A stretch of DNA of 64,000 bases from positions 22,944,839 through 23,008,838 of the forward strand of contig OX439050.1 in NCBI GenBank assembly GCA_949317995.1, given 5' to 3'. The notes below the pieces were generated by a model. That model worked only from the letters and a program-made list of their open reading frames with translations, had not been told where the DNA came from and did not search any database. Below, piece by piece: positions 22,406 through 34,252 of the stretch; the first letter of the stretch is position 1; the number at the start of each line of letters is the position of its first letter. The position numbers were made by a program, and so were the translations under genes. Source of the DNA: Acholoe squamosa. Lineage: Eukaryota; Annelida; Polychaeta; Phyllodocida; Polynoidae.

Positions 22406-22633
22406 AGTTCATATATCAGTCTTTAGTTACAGTAAAGAAAAAAATTCAAAAGTCCATGCATGAGTTCATACAAAATTGAATAAAGAAAAAAGTCATTATG
22501 TTCATTATTAGGTAGCCTCTTTGCCTACCCCCTAGGTATACTCTAAGTACATAAAGAACAATTTTCATTGGCCAACATCATATACTAAGACTAGTAAGAG
22601 TAGTGTACCTAGAGTAGACCTGTTTGTTAATAT

Positions 22634-22644
22634 TGCGCATGCGC
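22634..22644. promoter_or_regulatory. NRF-1-type palindrome
   Basis: TGCGCATGCGC is the canonical NRF-1 core, common in animal TATA-less promoters. No coding exon was found beside it, so the site is unassigned. Confidence 0.3.
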
Positions 22645-22866
22645 GGCTCGATATCTTCTTGGCAGCACCAGCCCTGAGCCATTTGTGCGTACCAAAGCAC
22701 ATCGTCCCATTTTTTTGGTATACTTTTTATATTCTTAGGGAGGGGTCATTTATTAGCAACAGGGAAGTATTGTCTTCTAGGGTAGTGTAAAAAAAATATT
22801 ATCTGAACCCTGGAGGGGGGGGGAGGGGTGTATCACTTAACCCACTGTTGGGGGAAGGCGTTAAAC

Positions 22867-23013
22867 CAGTGGCCGATCCAGGATTTAAAAAAGGAGGGGG
22901 CGCACCCCCTGTTTTTGAGCAAATTCTGGGGCCCACAATATGCAATTAAACTCTTAAGTACTGGCAAAAAGGTGGGGCGCATCCCCGCACCCCCCCCTCT
23001 AAATCTGCCACTG
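22867..23013. mobile_element. hAT-type MITE, CAGTGGC ends
   Basis: Starts CAGTGGCCGATCCAGGATTT and ends AAATCTGCCACTG, with the typical G-rich and C-rich flanks just inside. No target duplication could be recognised. Confidence 0.7.
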
Positions 23014-23755
23014 GTAGACGTATCAGCAGCCCTTAAAGGGTTAAGACAGGAGTTGATGCCTATAAGTAGGGTGGATGCTGTGACAGTCTTGTACACAAGA
23101 CACTTCAACTCTGACCTCAACATTCCCATGTGGCACATCCCCAGGTGAAACATCCCCATGTGCTACCTCACCCACATAGCTGTCAGATGCTGTCTACAGC
23201 ACCATATAGACGCTTTACATGTGACGTCATACCCATGTGTGTGACGTCACAGTTCTGACATCACGTGACCGGACATGCAAGGCAATGTGCGTCTGCATAC
23301 CCTATGCAGTGACATATTAATTATGGTTACTTCTCTCTTATGGTATTGTATACCTTTGAGATATCTGACTTCTAAAAATTCTATGGCTAGAAATCAGATA
23401 GTTCTATTTTTTACACGTTTGGCTTTGTTTATATCCATAGTACCAATGTTTTTATCTCTATCATAGTACCATACGACTTCCCCGTCCTACTACATGTGTA
23501 ATAAACCCACCTTCCCAGTGATAGGGGGCGTAACGGCGCCATGCCCCCCCCCCATCCCACCCTCACCCCGAACTTTGAATTACGGGGGCTAACATATGTT
23601 TTGCCCCAAAAACTTTTTTGGGAAAGAAAAGAAAATATAGGCCCAGCATGCCCCCCCCCCCATCTCCAACTTCAATCATGTTCCGCCGCCCCTGCCCCTA
23701 TGCAGCAATCAGAATGTGATAAAAGAGGCATCATGTAATAATGATACAGTCATCA
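23014..23755. other. No gene seen; homopolymer C runs
   Basis: Only short ORFs occur. Poly-C runs near 23544-23552 and 23651-23660 and a TGACGTCA-like pair near 23222-23250 (GTGACGTCATACC, GTGACGTCACAG; CRE-like) were noted. Confidence 0.4.
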
Positions 23756-23769
23756 TGAGATAACCCTTT

Positions 23770-23935
23770 AAATGGGGCTGATGCATTAATGCATCATGTC
23801 CATTGGTTAACTCGCCAGGGCTACATTCATGCATCATGCCGACCCGACGGGACCGATATGTCCCCGGAGGATCGGCATGATGCTCAAATGAAGTGCTGGC
23901 GAGTCTGCAAGTCATTGGTGCATCATGACAACCAT
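23770..23935. repeat. Foldback repeat, GATGCATCATG family
   Basis: GATGCATTAATGCATCATG and GGTGCATCATGACAACC at the ends, ACTCGCCAGGG and CTGGCGAGTCTGC further in, and CATGCCGACC/GATCGGCATGATG near the centre make nested inverted repeats. Confidence 0.65.
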
Positions 23936-23964
23936 GATACACTCCTGCATCGGCGGCCCTGAAG

Positions 23965-24225
23965 GGGAGTGGTCATTTTTTAACAATGGGGGGGGGGTTG
24001 GTGAAATTCTGTGAGCGCGCAGCGAAAATTTTTTCCATCCCCCCCTTCGAGGGGTCTGAAATGTTTTCTGTCCCCTTCTTTTATTCTATAGTCACACACA
24101 GGCTTTTTCGCTCAAAAGGGGCGAAAAAATTTTTGTCCCCCCCCCCTTAGAGGGGTCTGAAATTTTTTTGTCCCCCCAAACGTACCAACCCCCCCCCCCC
24201 CTGTTGTTAAAAAATGACCACTCCC
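23965..24225. mobile_element. MITE with GGGAGTGGTCATTTTTTAAC ends
   Basis: Left GGGAGTGGTCATTTTTTAAC and right GTTAAAAAATGACCACTCCC are perfect inverted repeats, each followed inwards by G or C runs. GCGAAAATTTTTTCC and GGGGCGAAAAAATTTTT recur inside. Non-coding. Confidence 0.85.
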
Positions 24226-24860
24226 TAAAGGACTAAAATTAGATAATAATAGCCTGTGGTGTGTGTGGACATGATAAATCTCAGTGTCTGTATGTATACA
24301 TGCACCACTCACTGACCCACTTATAGACAACCCACACTGAGTCACTCCCATTGTCTCTCCTTATCATACACATAATGCTTTAGTATAGGACTATTTTTAT
24401 TTTCCTTGTTTTTTTGGCTGCACATTTTTTTATTTATTAATTATTATTAATCCTGCTCTTTTTTTCATACTCATTTTTCTTCCTGTCTCTTCTTGCTAAA
24501 CCCATTTTTTATCCTTTCCCCAAGAACCTCAAGTCTTCATTCGATACTCCAATTTCAAAAGCGTTAAGCAGTGTATTGAGGTAAATGTATTTTGAATTTA
24601 ATTTCTGATCTTCATAAGCTTCACCTTATTGTCAACGCCCAAAATTACGAGTCCAACCCATTTTTGATTGTAGACATGGGTATACTCGTGAGCTGAATGT
24701 ATGGAACTTTTTGTGATTCCGGTCTACTTTCTATAATGAATTATCAACATTCAAAATGAATTTTAAGGCTATTCCCAGATATATGGCAAACCGTTTAGAT
24801 TGTACACATTACCAGTCGGTCCTATACCAGCCTTGTCTCCCTCCCCTTTAGTTTCAATTA

Positions 24861-25080
24861 GGGTAGATTAACCTAAAGACGACCACATGCCTTGAGACCT
24901 CCACCCCACATGAATAGCCATAACATTGGTTTTACTGCTGAATCAACATTACTAATTGGTGGATTCAATACTCATCACCAATTTCACAATGTTAATGCAG
25001 GGCTTAATCTGTTTTTCATGGCATATTTGTGGGGTGGACATCTCAAGGTATGTGATCGTCTTTAGGTTAATCTTCCCTAC
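24861..25080. mobile_element. Foldback MITE with GATTAACCTAAAGACGA arms
   Basis: The left arm GATTAACCTAAAGACGACCA, then CCTTGAGACCTCCACCCCAC, is mirrored by GTGGGGTGGACATCTCAAGG, then GATCGTCTTTAGGTTAATC. The arms are about 60 bp each. Confidence 0.82.
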
Positions 25081-25216
25081 TTTCCATCCACTAATCACAG
25101 TATCAAGCAGTTATGAATTTACTGTTTTCATATGTCCACGTCCAAGTGACGAGAATATCTCGCTTTCTGATGTTTCTGTGTAGACACATTAACAATATTG
25201 TAACAAGTATGTTTAC

Positions 25217-25342
25217 CTGATTTATCTGTTACATCACGGTACACTTTATTATAGTTAGCCAGGACATCTGTGCATTTACTTTTCTTGTCTCTCCTCCCAA
25301 CATTCTTCTTCTTTAACAAAGTCATGATGATAGCAGTGCCCA
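25217..25342 (-). CDS. Candidate internal exon, unknown protein
   Basis: On the minus strand, a pyrimidine-rich tract ending CCCTCCAG is followed by a 126-bp open segment and a donor TCAG-GTAAAC. The frame is 2 leftover bases, 41 codons, 1 leftover base, a symmetrical phase-1 exon. It reads GTAIIMTLLKKKNVGRRDKK, then SKCTDVLANYNKVYRDVTDK: charged, with normal amino-acid use unlike nearby chance ORFs. No family was recognised. No adjoining exon was identified; the candidate first exon at 32948-33136 has an incompatible phase, so at least one more exon would be needed to join them. Confidence 0.35.
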
Positions 25343-28300
25343 CTGGAGGGCTCTTAAGAGAGCAATTGGCCGAGTGATAACAGGTCCAGTTTCCAATATT
25401 ATAATCCAAGGGGGTTCATATAATGCCTATTATATTGTGTGCAGCCTCTAGCATTGATAATCCAGTTAAATGCATGTAGTCCTAGACTTTAATTTGTCAG
25501 TGCACATTATCAGCCTTAGACCCAGTGTGAGAAATTCTTTTCCTATAGGATTAAAGGCGTTTGTTGATATTGAGCTCCTTGTTGATATTGAGCTCCTTCC
25601 AAAAAGCCTATTGGTTATCCAGGTGACTGCTCCAATACCTAGAATCTAACTAGGTGAGCTGCTCCCATTACATGTATTTAACCAATGTGGGTGAGTATAT
25701 GAGTATATGGTATCTCTAGTACTTAGCATCCAGTGGCATGTTTATATGGGATGTATGTGTCTGGTCATCATTCCTGTGGTTACCATGGAGGACTACACGT
25801 ACATGGCGGCCTGGGTCCGTGTTAATATCACAACTGTAGTATCATAGGGTGTATCAGCCATCCTATTATATACTGCATGTGTTACAAGTGGCCATGATAT
25901 TCAGCATTCAATTATATTACTGTTATTAGATCTATAAAAGTCTCTTTTACATGAGGAATGTCTGTACAGTGTCTACATTAGCTAGTACTAGTAGTCATAG
26001 CGCTTTGTAATTTTCCTAGATGATCCAAAAATTCCTTACAATATCCTGTATGATGAAACTGGTCCTCTATCCCTATCAACAGACCACTTTCATTATAATA
26101 CCACCTTTCTGAAGAGTTCGGTGATAAATCTGTTGATTGTTATAACTTTTGTCAATTGTGCTCATTAGGATGATACTAGAATCATGTCCTATCTATTACA
26201 AGCTAACTTTACAGGCGTGAGATTGTGTGTAAGTGTTGATGCTCACTTATTATGGGTGTTAACATGTTAAAAGTTAGTGACAGTCAAGGATGTGATTCTC
26301 CAAGTCCATGGACAGTGTCCTTGTTGACGCAACACAAGAGGACAAGAATGAATCCTTGACAAACAACTCCCCACGTGGACCTTGTGTAAAGACCTCCTAT
26401 GAAGATGTTATAATCACATATTTTGTCCAAGTTTGGTAAAGTTTAACACTAAAATGCGAGGCGCAAATTTTGCCAGATGCGGTTTTGTCCACCATAATTT
26501 TTCCTGATGTAAAATTATGCATTTTCTTATATTCCCGTTATAAATTGTAAAAACAATGCTCTAATACTGAAATTGATCCTGGCTACCACCCAATTTAAGT
26601 ATCCATCCATCATCTGCTTTCTAAAACTACGAGAACAACGGAAAGTATTGTTTTTTCTGCTCAGTTTGACATGAGCAGGTAACTAAACTCCACCATGACG
26701 TTTAAATGAGATCACATCCACCTGTCTAGTCAGCTTTCAGTTCTCAGTGAATTGTTCATGTTTTATAAAGTCAAAGATAACTGAGGGTTCAATCTGCTCG
26801 CAATATGTAGGTAAGAATGCTCCTTGCAGGGTATGATGTAACTTTGTCTGGTGTAGAAGGGAGGGAGTTTTTTAGACTTCCTTCTCCAGATAGGGTCCAG
26901 AAGTCAGAGGTTGTAATGGAGATACACAGAGGAGGCTAGAGATGGGGTGAGGTGCTACAGTCTGCTTATCCTCCAGTTCTCCTCCTGTGTGACTTGATGT
27001 GACTGGAGTCTAAGTCAGTCACACCCAGGGGTGAGTGAGTCCCATTCAGTGAGTCTGTACTGGAGGCAGGTGAGGTGAGCAGTTCGCCAATCACAAATGT
27101 ACTGATTTAGACAGAGCTGCTCATAAGTTCTGGTAAAGTGGCCTTGTCAAGGCTTATGTAGATCTTAAACTAAACCTACCCTGCTTCCCAGTGCTATAAC
27201 ACAGTTACTATTAGGACTCACCGGCTGAGTCTATCCGCTGTGGTGAGCTGTTGTGAGTTAATGGTGGTGTATTTAGGAGCTGCTCAACTGGCGTGTACTA
27301 TGACCAGGCCACACAAGTTACTCTTCCTGGGTGAGATATATACATGTTTCCCTGCCTGTGGCATTCTGCGTTCCTTACAATTATTAAGTGAATGGGACTC
27401 CTTTAGATAAAGGAAATAAGGCACAGGTCCAATAGTATGAGGCCCAAGCTGCTGACTAAAACGAACTGTGGGCTTTGTTACCAAACACAATGATACAAGT
27501 GTATTTTGAAGACCCTGTGTTCCAAAGCCGTCAATCTGTCAGAACCTGCAGTGCCATGAAGTGAGTTGGTATAGGTGTTCCTGGTACAGATTAATAAAGA
27601 TAAGATTGATTAAGTCCAAAGTGACAATCTCTCATTGAAACAAGAGAAAAGTACCTGTTGCCTGAAACACCTCTTCTACAAACTCGTGCTCCCAGTGTGT
27701 CCTGGCTAGTCCTGGGTGAGTCTGGAGCCCAGTGAGGTGAGTTGGTTATGGTATAGGGGGGTCTAGGACTGAGCTGCTCAGCTGCTCATAAGTCACACTC
27801 ACACACACTCATACAGAGGTAGGGGTCCTGCTGCTCGTGCTGCACAGCATGAGTCGCTCTGAGCAGATGTTGTGGACAGCTGTGTAGGAGAGGTGATGTG
27901 TGTTTGGTTTATGTGGGGGGGGGGGGGTAAGGGCCCTGATCTTGAGCCTGGATCATAGGATAAGCTCCTGAAGGAATGAGGGTGTGAAGTCTGGGGTAGG
28001 TTGGGGTGGGGTGATTATCTTCAATAGAATATATCTAGTAGGCAGAGGTGGGGCCACTCACTGGCCAACAAAAACCAGGAAAACTGGACTTTTGGACACA
28101 TTTTCCCAGGAATTTAACATAATTTAATACAGGTATCTTGGAATAAAATCCAGGAATTCCTGATAAACAAGGAAAAGTGGCTTCTCTGAGTAGGGCAAGT
28201 TGTGGAAGGGGGGGGGGATTACTAATAAGATTGACCAATAGTACTATTAGAGGGAGAGGGAGTGGGTGTCATGGGTTGTAACGCTACCTACCAAAATCTT

Positions 28301-28780
28301 TTGCCCTACCCTAACTTTTTATGGGCCCATTCAAAACTTTTGGTACTTATCAAGCCATGGAAGATTTTTTTACCATCCCCATTCAAATTCACGCAAAAAT
28401 TTACAGCCGGCCTTAAAATGATCTTCAAAGAAAACATTTCCCCACCCACCTACCCTAATTTTTTCGATCCCATTACTTTAACACAAAATGTTTTCAAGCC
28501 TAGGCTAGATCGGACAGAAGTCGGCAGACAGTGTAGTAGCTATCTCTAGTATTGCTGTATTTCCTGTCACATTAAATCAGAACTACCGCCATTTAGGATA
28601 TAATATGTCCTTAATCTAAAAGATATGAACTATTATCCCACTTTAATAGCAATGACCTTGTTGTAGTACAACTTGAAGTTTTCACTTTCCAAAGTAAGAG
28701 ATCATCAACTTCATACTTTTCGATTTCAACTTATAGATGAGTGGACTTTATAGTAGTGCATTAGGCCAAAAGAATATTGT
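25343..28780. other. No firm gene; possible small coding segment and local duplications
   Basis: A 43-codon frame from ATG at 26308 (MDSVLVDATQEDKNES...) has ordinary protein-like composition and meets a GTAAAG donor-like site near its end, but lacks support. Segments 27059-27131 and 27722-27793 are diverged copies (CTGGAG, AGTGAGGTGAG, GAGCTGCTCATAAGT). A poly-G run lies near 27916-27927 and another at 28208-28215. Confidence 0.35.
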
Positions 28781-29140
28781 AAGTTTCCGGTAACATGGTT
28801 CAAAACCTTGAGGTAGGAAGGTCGGATTTTTTTTTTTTTTTTTTTTTTTTTGCTGACCAATATGTTGGCTAGAATATTGAGATTTTATTATTGATAGCCA
28901 TCACAGATAATCCATTTTAGCTATTGCACCAGCCAAAACATATAAAGCTTCGTTAAAAATCTCGGATTCTTTGCTTGGGGGCAAGGGAAATCTCAAAACA
29001 TTAAATATATGTGAAAAATTCTGAAATATATCGAAAAAATAATGAAAAATTCTGAAAATTGTCTTCAAATATTCTGAGATCGGCCCTGTTTGGCTGAGGT
29101 AGATCGGGTGACCGGACACCTAACTCTTTTCTTTGCCTTA
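28781..29140 (+). repeat. Dispersed repeat D, copy 1
   Basis: Begins AAGTTTCCGGTAA, contains AGGTCGGATTTTT, later GAGATCGGCCCTG, then GGCTGAGGT, and ends TCTTTTCTTTGCC. The same order with similar spacing recurs at 60145-60456. A 24-bp T run at 28830-28853 lies inside. No terminal inverted repeat was recognised; it may be a SINE-like or LINE-tail family. Confidence 0.6.
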
Positions 29141-31231
29141 CTTACTCTATTTCCCCCATATATGGTATCATATTACAAAAAAAAAAAACACGAAAATCTC
29201 ATGTCATTTTCGGCAGTCTTTTAAACCTGTATCCTATACTATAGTCGGTCTGTTCATAGTCGTTTCCAATCGTTTCTTATCTCTCATAAGTTTCTGAGAA
29301 TAGAACCATTGACAATTTGTCATTAACCACGATTCTCATGGGGGTATACATCACTCTGTCAAAACCCTACACTGGCTGCAGTCCCTAAGCTCTGGCCCCT
29401 TTCCTCAAATTACCAATACCCCTCTAGTTCACTATTATATCTCATACACTTGAGAGTCTTTAACATTATTTTGTATCTGGAATCAAAATCAAAAGCCTTA
29501 AACAAGTCGACCACCTGGGGTCTAGCACAACCATTCATTTTCATTCTGTCAGAAATGGCAAAAGGGTAAATAATTGGTGACTGCAGAAAGGGATAGCTAA
29601 GGGCTGAGTCTACATGCTTGAATAATGGGCTCTGTATAAAAATTGTGTAATGCAAAAATCAATGCACACATATTAAGATTTGCTGAAACAGTGGATCATA
29701 CTTTATAGACTTGCTGGAGTTCTCATGCTTTAAATAGAAAAGAAAAGCAAAAAGAAATTCCTAGGAATTGGAGCCAGTGACAAGTCTCTGTAACTGGGTC
29801 AGAGCAAGCCGGGAGTCACTCACATAACACACGTGGTCTGCGGGAGAGCAGCTCAACCTTCACTCTCCAAGCAGAGATTTTGTCACACTCAAACCTTGTA
29901 GATCAGAGGAAACTAATGAGGGTGTGGCAGGAGAATGACAGGTACTCTGAACAGACATAACAGGGTGAAGTGTTGGTGTTTATATTTAGATTGGTGAGAG
30001 GGTCTCAATGCAGGCTTCTCAACATGCTGCACCCAAGCAGCCATAAATAATGTTATCAGTATGGGGTGACAGGTAAACTCTAAACAGTCACCATTATGAG
30101 GTGTCTATGGAACCATAAAGTGACTAGAATGTTGCCAAAAACGTTTTATCAACACAAGCCATTTTGGTCTGCCTCTCAACATTTTGCAGGCCATTGTCCT
30201 CTGCTGATGCTCTGTGTACTAGCCTGCCCCTTGTACTGGCTTGGGTGAAAGTCTTAGTCCGACCTTGAAATATTGTTCAATAAAGGTTACTTTTTAGGCA
30301 TTCACTCGCCTTTTAGGGAGCACATTTGAACAATTCTTTATAGTGTATTAATGTCTCGTGTATATCAAGGCACTGTCAAGATTAATCAAGACCAAAAAGT
30401 AAATAAGTTGTTGGAAACATCCAGATAAATGTTTAGAAATAACAGAGATTTAGAACTGGTGCCAGAGTGATTTTTGATGTATAGAAATAAGTCTGCCCCC
30501 TGTACTAGCCTGCCCCTCTCCCCCGTGCCTGCCCTGTGTATAGGTCTAGTCAATTTGCCACTTAGTGCTATGACAAGCCCGGGCGTATACACAGGGAAAT
30601 ACGGTATTTATGTGTACGTGAATTCTTAACGGTATCACTCTAAAACAGGTACGTTTTGCAAAGGGGACAAAACCAAGGTTAATCATGGCCCCAGCATAAA
30701 AAAGTGAGATAACCCATTAGGCCTAGTTTATGATTTAGATAAGGTGCAGAAAACGATTGGGTCAGGTTTTCATATTTTTTTCTGAGATCTCCTCAGCTGA
30801 GCTAGACTACAAAGCCCTAATACCGTGAGTAGGCGTAGCAAGGCAGATAGAATGGTTGGTTGGTGGTTTCCCCTCTTATGCTGCCATCTAGAGGCACATC
30901 TAAGAATTACGCGATAACTTGGTGTATCAAAAAAGTACCAGTGTGAGTTGTTAGGTTATTCTTAGTAGCTTACCCCCCCCCCCCCACATTTTCTTTTTCA
31001 CTGGACTAGAATGGTACATGTAAGAATAAGTTGGGACATATTTCAAACTTGTAACATACAACTTCAACTTTCAAGTTTGTGTATCGGTATCATATTATTT
31101 TATATTACACTTGATACGTTCATACACCCGTAGGACTCAGACCCAGGTCTCCGGGTTTGATGGAGGGATCCAGATGGCAGGTGGCAGCACCTACCTCTGG
31201 GTTCGTATTCATTACACCAGGGGGCCTACCA
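29141..31231. other. No gene recognised
   Basis: Short ORFs only; a poly-C run lies near 30973-30985. No splice-bounded coding segment was found. Confidence 0.4.
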
Positions 31232-31237
31232 CTCGTA

Positions 31238-31504
31238 TGTCACACATCACTTGACAGGTCTGAGTTCCGTGGGCTTCTCCCCTATATAAAGGCAACATTG
31301 TCAGTACCTCACCAGTAGTGGTCATAGCCACTGTTCAGCACACTTGGGTTGTTACCTATCAGGGTAACCGAATGCCATAACGGCATGTAGCCTGTAGAGG
31401 CCATGAACAGATCCGTATGTAAGAAACGTTTAGTAAAGCTCCTACCGGGAGTCACTTCTTTTTTCGTTAAGCTTTGACTTAACAGAAAAGTCGAACCACT
31501 ACAT
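31238..31504 (+). repeat. Possible solo LTR or TATA promoter fragment
   Basis: The segment starts TGTCACACATCACTTGAC, has TATATAAAGG at 31283, and ends near CCACTACA. TG...CA ends, a central TATA box and a length of about 270 bp resemble a small LTR. No second copy or target duplication was found, so this could equally be an orphan promoter. Confidence 0.3.
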
Positions 31505-31899
31505 GATTTGTTTCAGATAACCTGACGGCTGTCTTTTGGTCTGCATCCTGTCTGCGTCTGCTTTGACTGCTTGCGCTGGCCTTTATAATATACATGTGTG
31601 TCCCGGTAATTTTCTTTTGAATGGCCTCTAACCCTTTTGATCACCTTATCATTCTACAAACGAAAATGCTGCATTCATATGGCTACTTACCTCCCCCATA
31701 TCCCCTCTTCAACTGATATGGGCGCAACACATGGATTGAGTCACATTGTCTCTAACAAATATCTTATTGGGAGAACATTAATTTAGACTCTAATATTTAC
31801 CAGGGAAGTCTGGATATATACCCTGTTTAAATTCTTCTGCCCTTTACATAAGCCTTGCTGTCTTAATTGAAGTGTATTGCCTCGCTTTTCTTATGAATC

Positions 31900-32065
31900 C
31901 CTCTTAAGCCTTCCAAATTTCCCTGACCAGAGTACAACATATCCCTGACAGCAAAATATTTCCCTGACGTTTTCACAAAACCTGGGATTCCCTGACAATA
32001 ATTTGAAATTCCCCCAATTTTCCCTGACCTGGAAGGAATTTTTGATTTCCCTGATAGTTCCCTGA
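31900..32065. repeat. Repeated TTCCCTGAC words beside a MITE
   Basis: TTCCCTGAC or ATCCCTGAC occurs about eight times between 31918 and 32066 at irregular 15-30-bp spacing. It probably belongs to an older element of the CAGGG group into which the MITE at 32072 inserted. Confidence 0.5.
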
Positions 32066-32071
32066 CAGGTG

Positions 32072-32213
32072 CAGGGATGAAAGTCACGAAGCATGAAGAT
32101 CCCTGGAATGGGGCAATATCGGCCCAAAAACCTGGGGTTTTATAAGAATGTATAGGGCCTGGGAGCTTCAAAATCCCTGAAATCAGGGAAGTTCCTGAAG
32201 ACTTCCATCCCTG
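32072..32213. mobile_element. MITE, CAGGGATG family, copy 4
   Basis: Starts CAGGGATGAAAGTC and ends GACTTCCATCCCTG. CAGGTG flanks both sides (32066-32071 and 32214-32219), a perfect 6-bp target duplication, like copies 1-3. Confidence 0.88.
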
Positions 32214-32947
32214 CAGGTGGCAACCATGCTTTAGACTTAGTTAGTTTATATGGGTACCTTAAAGGGGGCTGGCATGGGAAATTTCAAAGATCAAAGATTG
32301 TTCATAAATCTGCGGGACCCAGCGGAAAAATTGCAACATCCTGATTGGACAAGGGGTCGTCACATGACTTGCTAAGGCGGGTATGTCTTATCCGTGCTAA
32401 CCCTCCTTTAAAACATCAATGTAACTTTTGTATGACATGCGTGAGAGCCAGAGAGGGAAATGGTCTGCGTTAAGATGCTGTCATACTAGTTATTGGCATG
32501 ATCAAGTTGTCATATGAGAAATATCATAAGACTAGTGGTATATAGTGTAAATACATCAGGCTCATATAAATAGTGTTATTTCCAGTTGTCACTGGTTTAT
32601 TCAGCTTTAGGCAACATGTAAGAAATATCAATCATACAGTAGTTAGTATGTAGGTAATTTGTACATACAATAAACATACAGTAATTTATAAAGTACAATG
32701 TTCAGTTCCACTCCACCTGTGAGGTAACAATAATACAATGTCCAGCATAGTTCTAGGTGGGTTCCCACACCTAGCTCCTGGCCTGCTGCTTAGAGGAATA
32801 ATGTAATAGTGAATAACTTTACCCTCTGGTGGATGTCTTGGGGAAGATAGCCTCTGGCCACTAATGATGGAAACCCATGCCTGTCTAGCATAGTTTCACC
32901 ATAGTGCAGTGGTATAGCAGGTAGCAGGAGATGACTGGAGATGTTAC

Positions 32948-33136
32948 CTCTGGAGTGGTTCTTGGTGTTCTGTCCTCCTGGAGGTGCAGACAGGCTATTT
33001 GTAGCAAATCTTGGAAAAGCACCTCCAGACTGACTGGAGCCAGCAGCATCTGCCTAACTCTACAATTGTTTGAGGGGAGTCTTTCATGTGTCACAGGGGG
33101 ACAAAGGACCCCCATGGGCGCCGCTGTGTCCCCCAT
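32948..33136 (-). CDS. Candidate first coding exon of a minus-strand gene
   Basis: From ATG at 33136 (context AAGACAATGG, a strong Kozak match) the frame runs 63 codons to a donor GAG-GTAACA at 32948, ending in phase 0. It reads MGDTAAPMGVLCPPVTHERL..., then a leucine-rich helix-like part (LLAPVSLEVLFQDLLQIACL) and a charged end. If unspliced the frame stops after 83 codons. The region just upstream carries NRF-1 and YY1-type motifs in gene order. The product was not recognised and the next exon was not found; it should lie at lower coordinates, possibly several kilobases away. Confidence 0.45.
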
Positions 33137-33179
33137 TGTCTTGGTCGGTTCTGCAACTTCAGACCCTCATATCTCGGTC

Positions 33180-33230
33180 GTTTATGCGTTTATAACCGCC
33201 ATTTTGCGCATGCGCGGAGTTGAATATGTC
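33180..33230 (-). promoter_or_regulatory. Candidate TATA-less promoter (NRF-1 plus YY1)
   Basis: On the minus strand the order is CCGCGCATGCGCA (NRF-1 core), then AAAATGGCGGTT (YY1-type, usually at or just after the start site), then about 70 bases to the ATG at 33136. This arrangement is typical of housekeeping promoters in animals. Confidence 0.45.
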
Positions 33231-33236
33231 AAGTTT

Positions 33237-33945
33237 ATAATGCCCGTTGGATAGGCGCGTAACTCCCGCCGGTTTGTCTGTAGGGAACTCGGAGCTCCTT
33301 TCAGTCTCCATGGCATAACTTCCTTAATAATGGGAGTTCCGCCTTGATCTTGGGCTCATTTTGACCGTCTAATTATGGGCTTTCCATAAATGCTTTGATA
33401 TTTGACCTAGCTCGCTCAGGAGCGACGCTAGAGCGACCGGAAGGTTATGGCGTCGTGCTTATGTAACCCATTGTTCAGTCATTGGAGTGCTCAGACACTC
33501 ATGACGGCGTCAGCGGTGCTCAGGCACCCGTGACGGCCGGTTGCATTCACTTACAAGTTATTAATTTGTGCATTGAACCATGAGGTCGCACACTGAGACC
33601 CTCATTTTTATTATATTGTGCAGTGAACCATTAGGTCGGAGCCTTTGATGTCAGAGAGAGTGTTTGTAACTGACCTGGCTGGTGTGCAGTGGGGCATGAA
33701 CGCTCTTATGTAAAGTTTGAGCGCTCTTATAGCTCTTAGAACCAACCTATGTATTAATTTCATAGATATCCTTTGATTAATACAATAATATGTTAGAATT
33801 TATGGAATAATAAAATGGTATATCATAATGCCTCTTTGGCCTCTGTTGAGAAAAAGTTTTCAGCAACACTGTATTATGAGTAAATTTAGAAAGTCTGGTT
33901 TGTCACAGTTTGTTGACAGTAAATTGATATTGTTGTAGTAGAGAT
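33237..33945. other. CpG-containing upstream region, no gene
   Basis: CpG words are more frequent than in most of the window. Direct repeats TTGTGCATTGAACCATGAGGTCG (near 33567) and its variant TTGTGCAGTGAACCATTAGGTCG (near 33616), and CTCAGACACTCATGACGGCG with CTCAGGCACCCGTGACGGCC (near 33491), are present. It could contain further promoter elements. Confidence 0.35.
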
Positions 33946-34167
33946 CAGGGGCGGATCCAGAGGGGGTGGTCTGGAGGGAGGGGGGGGGCACAGTCAGGAA
34001 AATTTGGTCAAGGGTGGTAAGCTGGGGTCCCAGACCTAATTTCCTATAGTTAAGAAAAAGAGTCATTCTCATAGTCATAGCCAGGTTAATTTTCAATGGG
34101 TTAACTTGAATGAAGGGGGTGGGGGCTAAGCCCTCCCTCCCGCCTCCCTCCCTTGGATCCGCCCCTG
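33946..34167. mobile_element. hAT-type MITE, CAGGGGCGGATCCAG ends, 5-bp TSD
   Basis: Starts CAGGGGCGGATCCAGAGG and ends CTTGGATCCGCCCCTG. GAGAT lies immediately on both sides (33941-33945 and 34168-34172), a perfect 5-bp duplication. The MITE at 54997 also has a 5-bp duplication, so this family differs from 8-bp hAT elements. Confidence 0.88.
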
Positions 34168-34218
34168 GAGATGACTCATTGACTGTCACTGATGTCGTGA
34201 TGAGAGAAATTGGCTAAC

Positions 34219-34252
34219 CTTTAGTGCCGAAGCGATCTCCAATATGCCCCAT
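34219..34252 (-). CDS. Weak candidate short first exon
   Basis: Minus-strand ATG at 34252 (ATCATGG context) opens 11 codons and one base (MGHIGDRFGTK) up to a GTTAGC donor-like site. The region upstream (34560-34730) is the most GC- and CpG-rich part of the window. Very short, so support is weak. Confidence 0.18.

Noticed and set aside
22828..23159. Opposed 106- and 108-codon ORFs
   Set aside because: Both run through the CAGTGGC MITE and G/C runs; chance frames.
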